From Leishmania donovani (Eukaryota > Euglenozoa > Kinetoplastea > Trypanosomatida > Trypanosomatidae), in assembly GCF_000227135.1 (NCBI RefSeq), contig NC_018259.1, positions 1,110,805-1,174,804 on the forward strand: DNA of 64,000 nt. The letters run 5' to 3'. A program made the position numbers and the translations under genes. The notes beneath the pieces were generated by a model, which worked only from the letters and a program-made list of their open reading frames with translations, made no database searches and was not told the DNA's origin. Shown piece after piece: positions 60,473 to 64,000 of this stretch. How positions within the stretch are numbered: position 1 is the first letter of the stretch; each line of letters starts with the position of its first letter.

Positions 60473-61066
60473 CTTTTCTCGTTGGGGGGGGGGGGGAGTG
60501 ACGGTGGCGAAGCTGAGAGTTGAACCGTTGGGAAGTTGCTAGACGGAGAGAAGCACAAGAGGCGTAAACGAGCAGAAGGCAGACAAGGAATGGAAAGTGG
60601 ATGTCGTGCAAGAAGTTCTCTGGTTGTGCGGCCCATTTGATCTTTGAGCATGCTGATTCCACCAACTGACTTCGACGTGCACGGTGGTGCTCCCAGTGGT
60701 ACAGATGGAGGCTGGAAAAGCATAGCGGCGCTCGGTGATTCATGGTGTATCTTGGCCACGCGCCGCCGCCATTCACAAAACAGACGAAAATGGTGAGATG
60801 AAGGCACAGCAACAGGTGTCAGTGTTTCCTTTTAATATTGGTGATTGCCTATGTAGTGTGTAACACACTATTTGACCACAAAGTGGATGTATATGACCAT
60901 GCTCAAGAGGGAGAGCACAAGCGAAAAAAAAGTGACGAAGGATTCTCTGGGCTTTTCGAAGAGTCCCGCAAAGCAATGACTACAGCAAAGCGAAGAGAAC
61001 GACGACGCCACAAACATTTCCTGAAATCAAGACTTAGCGTGTCTGTGTATAATCCACGAGCATCCA
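60473..61066. other. Spacer between the two NDPK copies
   Basis: 3' flank of copy 2 and presumed leader of copy 1. It starts beside the gap with a run of 13 G (60484-60496). It shows no clear similarity to the 5' flank of copy 2, so the copies appear to have different leaders. No gene seen. Confidence 0.6.
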
Positions 61067-61522
61067 CTACTCGTAGATCTGGGACACGGAGTGCGACGTC
61101 CAGCTCGCGATCTCATCCGCCTTGAACCAAAAGGCGATCTCGCGCTCCGCGCTCTCCACGGAGTCGGAGCCGTGGCACACGTTGCGGCCCACATCCACGG
61201 CAAAGTCGCCGCGGATCGTGCCAGGCTGTGAGTCCGCCGGGTTCGTCGCGCCGAGCAGCACGCGGCCGCTCTTCACCACGTTCTTACCCTCCCACACCAT
61301 ACACACGATCGGGCCAGAGGAGAAGTACTTCACAAGGGCCGGGAAGAACGGCTTGGAGGAAAGGTCCTTATAGTGACCCTGGGCCTGCTCCGTTGTCGGC
61401 TGCAGTATCTTCAAGGCGACGAGCTTGTAGCCCTTGCGCTCGAAGCGGGCGATGATCTCGCCAACGAGGCCGCGCTGCACGCCGTCCGGCTTGACGGCAA
61501 TAAAGGTGCGCTCGGAGGACAT
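61067..61522 (-). CDS. NDKb: Nucleoside diphosphate kinase, copy 2 (complete)
   Basis: A complete 151-residue NDPK, the standard length. The start MSSERTFIAVKPDGVQRGLV and the active-site motif NVCHGSDS, with catalytic His at residue 117, are diagnostic. KPFFPALV and GPIVCMVWEGKNVV are the expected conserved segments. The enzyme keeps nucleoside triphosphate pools balanced in a ping-pong reaction through a phosphohistidine. In Leishmania it has also been reported as a secreted protein, but no signal peptide is present here. It lies directly downstream of MCM7 in the transcription unit and upstream of NDPK copy 1. Confidence 0.97.
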   Translation of the reverse strand: MSSERTFIAVKPDGVQRGLVGEIIARFERKGYKLVALKILQPTTEQAQGHYKDLSSKPFFPALVKYFSSGPIVCMVWEGKNVVKSGRVLLGATNPADSQPGTIRGDFAVDVGRNVCHGSDSVESAEREIAFWFKADEIASWTSHSVSQIYE

Positions 61523-61798
61523 GGTGTTAGAGGAAATCGAAGAGTGAATAAAGGCTGGAAGCTGGAAGTGGCAAAGCCGACATTGAAGAGAAGCAGTGAA
61601 GGAGGAAACGCAAAGGAGTTGCGTGAGGAACAAGGGAAAGAAGGCAATGCGAGGCTTGCAACGGTTTTTTCTCTTCTCATTTGAAGCGGCCGCCAGGGCT
61701 GAAGCATTGCCGAGGATGTCATCTCTCGCCCCGATCCTGTCGCACTGCGGAGGAGACATAGAAACGACGAAAACCTTGCGCCGTGGCTTCTGCCGCAC
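61471..61798. repeat. 328-base exact repeat, left member
   Basis: Identical over its length to 61898-62225, at an offset of 427 bases. It contains the first 17 codons of NDPK and about 276 bases of 5' flank. It ends exactly at the second N gap, which suggests two overlapping contigs that were not merged. Confidence 0.9.
61562..61645 (-). promoter_or_regulatory. Candidate trans-splice acceptor for NDPK
   Basis: On the minus strand a long C/T-rich stretch (about 61585-61640) is followed by CCACTTCCAG, with the AG at 61563-61562. The 5' UTR would be about 40 bases. The same signal is repeated at about 61989-62072 in the duplicated segment. Confidence 0.45.
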
Positions 61799-61897
61799 NN
61801 NNNNNNNNNNNNNNNNNNNNNNNNNNNNNNNNNNNNNNNNNNNNNNNNNNNNNNNNNNNNNNNNNNNNNNNNNNNNNNNNNNNNNNNNNNNNNNNNN
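61799..61897. other. Assembly gap (99 N)
   Basis: Unsequenced. Both sides carry the same 328 bases, so the gap may not correspond to any real DNA. Confidence 0.98.
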
Positions 61898-61949
61898 CGC
61901 GCTGCACGCCGTCCGGCTTGACGGCAATAAAGGTGCGCTCGGAGGACAT
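61898..61949 (-). pseudogene. NDKb: NDPK 5' fragment beside the gap (probable assembly duplicate)
   Basis: The first 17 codons of NDPK (from the ATG at 61949), identical to copy 2 and cut off by the gap. I list it as a fragment. It is either the start of a third tandem copy or, more likely, the overlapping end of the contig that carries MCM7. In the latter case the real gene is copy 2 and this fragment is an artefact. Confidence 0.6.
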
Positions 61950-62225
61950 GGTGTTAGAGGAAATCGAAGAGTGAATAAAGGCTGGAAGCTGGAAGTGGCA
62001 AAGCCGACATTGAAGAGAAGCAGTGAAGGAGGAAACGCAAAGGAGTTGCGTGAGGAACAAGGGAAAGAAGGCAATGCGAGGCTTGCAACGGTTTTTTCTC
62101 TTCTCATTTGAAGCGGCCGCCAGGGCTGAAGCATTGCCGAGGATGTCATCTCTCGCCCCGATCCTGTCGCACTGCGGAGGAGACATAGAAACGACGAAAA
62201 CCTTGCGCCGTGGCTTCTGCCGCAC
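61898..62225. repeat. 328-base exact repeat, right member
   Basis: Identical to 61471-61798. It begins exactly at the right edge of the second N gap. Confidence 0.9.
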
Positions 62226-62327
62226 GCTTGCAGTTTTACTGTCTTTAAAGTCTCTTCTAAGGGAAGGCACGCGGCCTTTGGTAGCAAGACGAGGGAAAAG
62301 AAATGTATCTATGGAAATGCGCTTTTT
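62226..62327. other. Short spacer between NDPK 5' flank and MCM7
   Basis: About 100 bases between the repeat and the MCM7 stop codon, so presumably the MCM7 3' UTR. If the second gap is artificial, the full NDPK-MCM7 spacer is about 380 bases. No gene or regulatory motif recognised. Confidence 0.6.
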
Positions 62328-64000
62328 CTAGTCTTCTGCAAACTCCAGCATTGTCCCGGAAACTGACCAGACTCCGACTTCACAGTACGTTCGAAGGCAT
62401 CGCTGCAGGTGGGATTCTCCAATCCCCTTCATCATGAGCGCGGGGCGAATCTCGGAGAGATCGACGGATGAACGCCCACGAGCGATGTCTCTGATGACCG
62501 AAAAGATAGACGCGTCAGATGTTGTCACCATGCGATGCATATCCGTGGCCGGTCTATCCTGAAGAGATGCCTTGCTACAGTCAAGCAGACGGCCAGCCTC
62601 TCGTACGTCCTCCTCCAGCACGCGCTCCGAGAAGCGCAGGCGGGCGCACGCCTGCGAGAGACGGATGAGACTCAGCAACGTACGAGCCGTGACGACATTG
62701 CTATATCGCACACTCTGCGCTCGCATTTCACAGTAAATGTCACTGATGGCCTTGGCGGCACCTGGGTCAACGTAGGGGTGAATGCGCTTGACCTCACCCA
62801 CGTACGCCCGCAAAAAGTCGCGGCCAAAATACTCGGTGGTGGTACCTCGCACTCCATCATCCGCCACCGTGCCAGGCGCGACACCGTGGAGGTGGACGTG
62901 GGTAACGTGCATCGAAAGCTCAGCATCGCGCTCCCGGCTCGATTCGTCGAGCAGCAGCCAGAGCAGATCGAAACGAGAAAGAAGTGCTGGCGGTAAATTC
63001 ACGTTCTCCGTTGGCGTCGCGTTACGCTTCCACCGACCAAACTTGGGATTCGCCGCGGCGAGAATGGACGTGCGCGCGTTCAGCGACGTGATGATACCCG
63101 CCTTGGCGATAGAAACCATCTGCTGCTCCATGACCTCGTGCAGAGCTGTGCGGTCAGAGTCATCCATTTTGTCGAACTCATCGATGCAGCAAACTCCCTT
63201 ATCGGACAAAACGAGTGCGCCGCCCTCGAGCATCACCTCACCTGTGTGGGTATCGTGAGTTACAGCAGCCGTAAGCCCAACTCCAGAGCTGCCCTTACCG
63301 GTCGTAAACACGGATCGGGGTGCAACAGATGCAATCCACTTCAGAAGCTGACTCTTCGCCACTCCGGGATCTCCCATGAAAAGGATATTGATGTCGCTGC
63401 GAATCCGAATGCCGTTTGCAATGGAGCTACCTCCGACAAGCTGACATAAGAGTGCCTTCTTCACGTCCTCCATACCCCAGATCTCGGGCGCTATGCTGCG
63501 GGTGAGCTTTTCAATGACGGCTTCTCGGTCAGGATAGTCCCGGATATCCTCCACCTGTGCGCGCATGTCCTCTGCTGCTTCCTGGTAGCTTCTCTTCTCT
63601 AACTCGACGTGGATAGCTTTGTAAAGTGTTTTCACCATCGTGGACGCGCGGAAGGCCTCGTGACCCTGCCCAGTGGAAGGGTCCGGACAGTAGACTCCTG
63701 TGATACGAACAACCTGCCCCGGTGCAGCAATACGGGTTTGCTCTCCTTCGCAGACAACACGGATGGTCCGCGGGATGGCGCCACGCGGAACATCTTCGGG
63801 CAGCTCCTGCACCCGTAGTTCCTGATATTTCATGAACTTGCTTGCCTTATTCTGTGCCAACAGCCTACCCACAGCATTGTTCAGCTTGCAGCGCTGCGAT
63901 TGACACACCTGTAGCGGTGTTAGGCGATCACCGATGACCTGCTGGAAGGTCGTCTCGGCGCAAACCTCGCACACCGACACGAGCATAGAGAGCTTTGGGC
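62328..64000 (-). CDS. MCM7: DNA replication licensing factor MCM7 (5' end outside window)
   Basis: 557 codons are visible and the frame stays open to the right edge, so the N-terminus is missing. An internal ATG at 63986 is not the start, because the sequence upstream (PKLS before MLVSVCEVC) continues the conserved domain. The zinc-finger pairs CEVC ... CQSQRC match the MCM7 C-x2-C ... C-x4-C pattern. Walker A is GDPGVAKSQ (about 63352-63376) and Walker B is CCIDEFDKM (about 63164-63192). The arginine-finger motif LLSRFDLLWL is at about 62955-62985. KGSSGVGLTAAVTHD and PRTIRVVCEGEQTRIAAPG are MCM7-like. MCM7 is one of six subunits of the MCM2-7 helicase that licenses and drives nuclear DNA replication. 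Confidence 0.95.
   Translation of the reverse strand, partial: PKLSMLVSVCEVCAETTFQQVIGDRLTPLQVCQSQRCKLNNAVGRLLAQNKASKFMKYQELRVQELPEDVPRGAIPRTIRVVCEGEQTRIAAPGQVVRITGVYCPDPSTGQGHEAFRASTMVKTLYKAIHVELEKRSYQEAAEDMRAQVEDIRDYPDREAVIEKLTRSIAPEIWGMEDVKKALLCQLVGGSSIANGIRIRSDINILFMGDPGVAKSQLLKWIASVAPRSVFTTGKGSSGVGLTAAVTHDTHTGEVMLEGGALVLSDKGVCCIDEFDKMDDSDRTALHEVMEQQMVSIAKAGIITSLNARTSILAAANPKFGRWKRNATPTENVNLPPALLSRFDLLWLLLDESSRERDAELSMHVTHVHLHGVAPGTVADDGVRGTTTEYFGRDFLRAYVGEVKRIHPYVDPGAAKAISDIYCEMRAQSVRYSNVVTARTLLSLIRLSQACARLRFSERVLEEDVREAGRLLDCSKASLQDRPATDMHRMVTTSDASIFSVIRDIARGRSSVDLSEIRPALMMKGIGESHLQRCLRTYCEVGVWSVSGTMLEFAED

Noticed and set aside
61898..61949. A third NDPK gene
   Set aside because: The flanking 328 bases are identical to copy 2 and abut the gap, so a contig overlap explains the data better.

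Overview
The window looks like nuclear DNA of a trypanosomatid, most likely Leishmania or a close relative. It is G+C rich. It holds about 18 intronless genes, all on the minus strand, with intergenic stretches of 0.6 to 4.2 kb full of CA/GT tracts, homopolymers and polypyrimidine runs on the sense strand. This is the layout of a polycistronic transcription unit processed by spliced-leader trans-splicing. No strand switch, tRNA, rRNA, CRISPR or bacterial-type operon signal was seen. The species and chromosome cannot be fixed from the sequence alone.

Transcription runs from right to left. From the right edge come MCM7 (5' end outside the window), a nucleoside diphosphate kinase locus broken by two N gaps, a possible Tc-38/RBP38-like repeat protein, a tubulin-tyrosine ligase homologue, an FG-GAP membrane protein, and a large ubiquitin-specific protease. 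Next are an outer-dynein-arm docking-type coiled-coil protein, alpha-SNAP, the TFIIH p34 (TFB4) subunit, a TMEM222-like protein and CDP-diacylglycerol synthase. Then come a FYVE-like zinc-finger protein, DNAAF4, a URI prefoldin homologue, a large coiled-coil protein with TFxP motifs, the proteasome lid subunit RPN7, an RBM28/Nop4-like nucleolar RNA-binding protein, and a multi-pass membrane protein whose C-terminus lies outside the left edge.

The genes do not form one pathway, as is normal in these units. Several are nevertheless flagellum or microtubule related: DNAAF4, the docking-complex-like protein, the TTL homologue and perhaps the TFxP protein. URI and DNAAF4 are adjacent and both belong to families that work with R2TP/HSP90-type assembly chaperones. 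Start codons were chosen as the first in-frame ATG. In several genes a polypyrimidine tract plus AG supports that choice and excludes longer open frames that begin with GTG or TTG.

The least reliable stretch is 60.1 to 62.3 kb. At least two NDPK genes are real there, because identical coding ends are followed by different stop codons and 3' flanks. A 328-base perfect duplication around the second gap looks like an unmerged contig overlap. No wholly new biological system was found. The best leads are the NDPK locus, the modular Tc-38-like protein, the split TMEM222 core and a compositionally odd block (about 25.27-26.01 kb) in the 3' flank of the CDP-diacylglycerol synthase gene.
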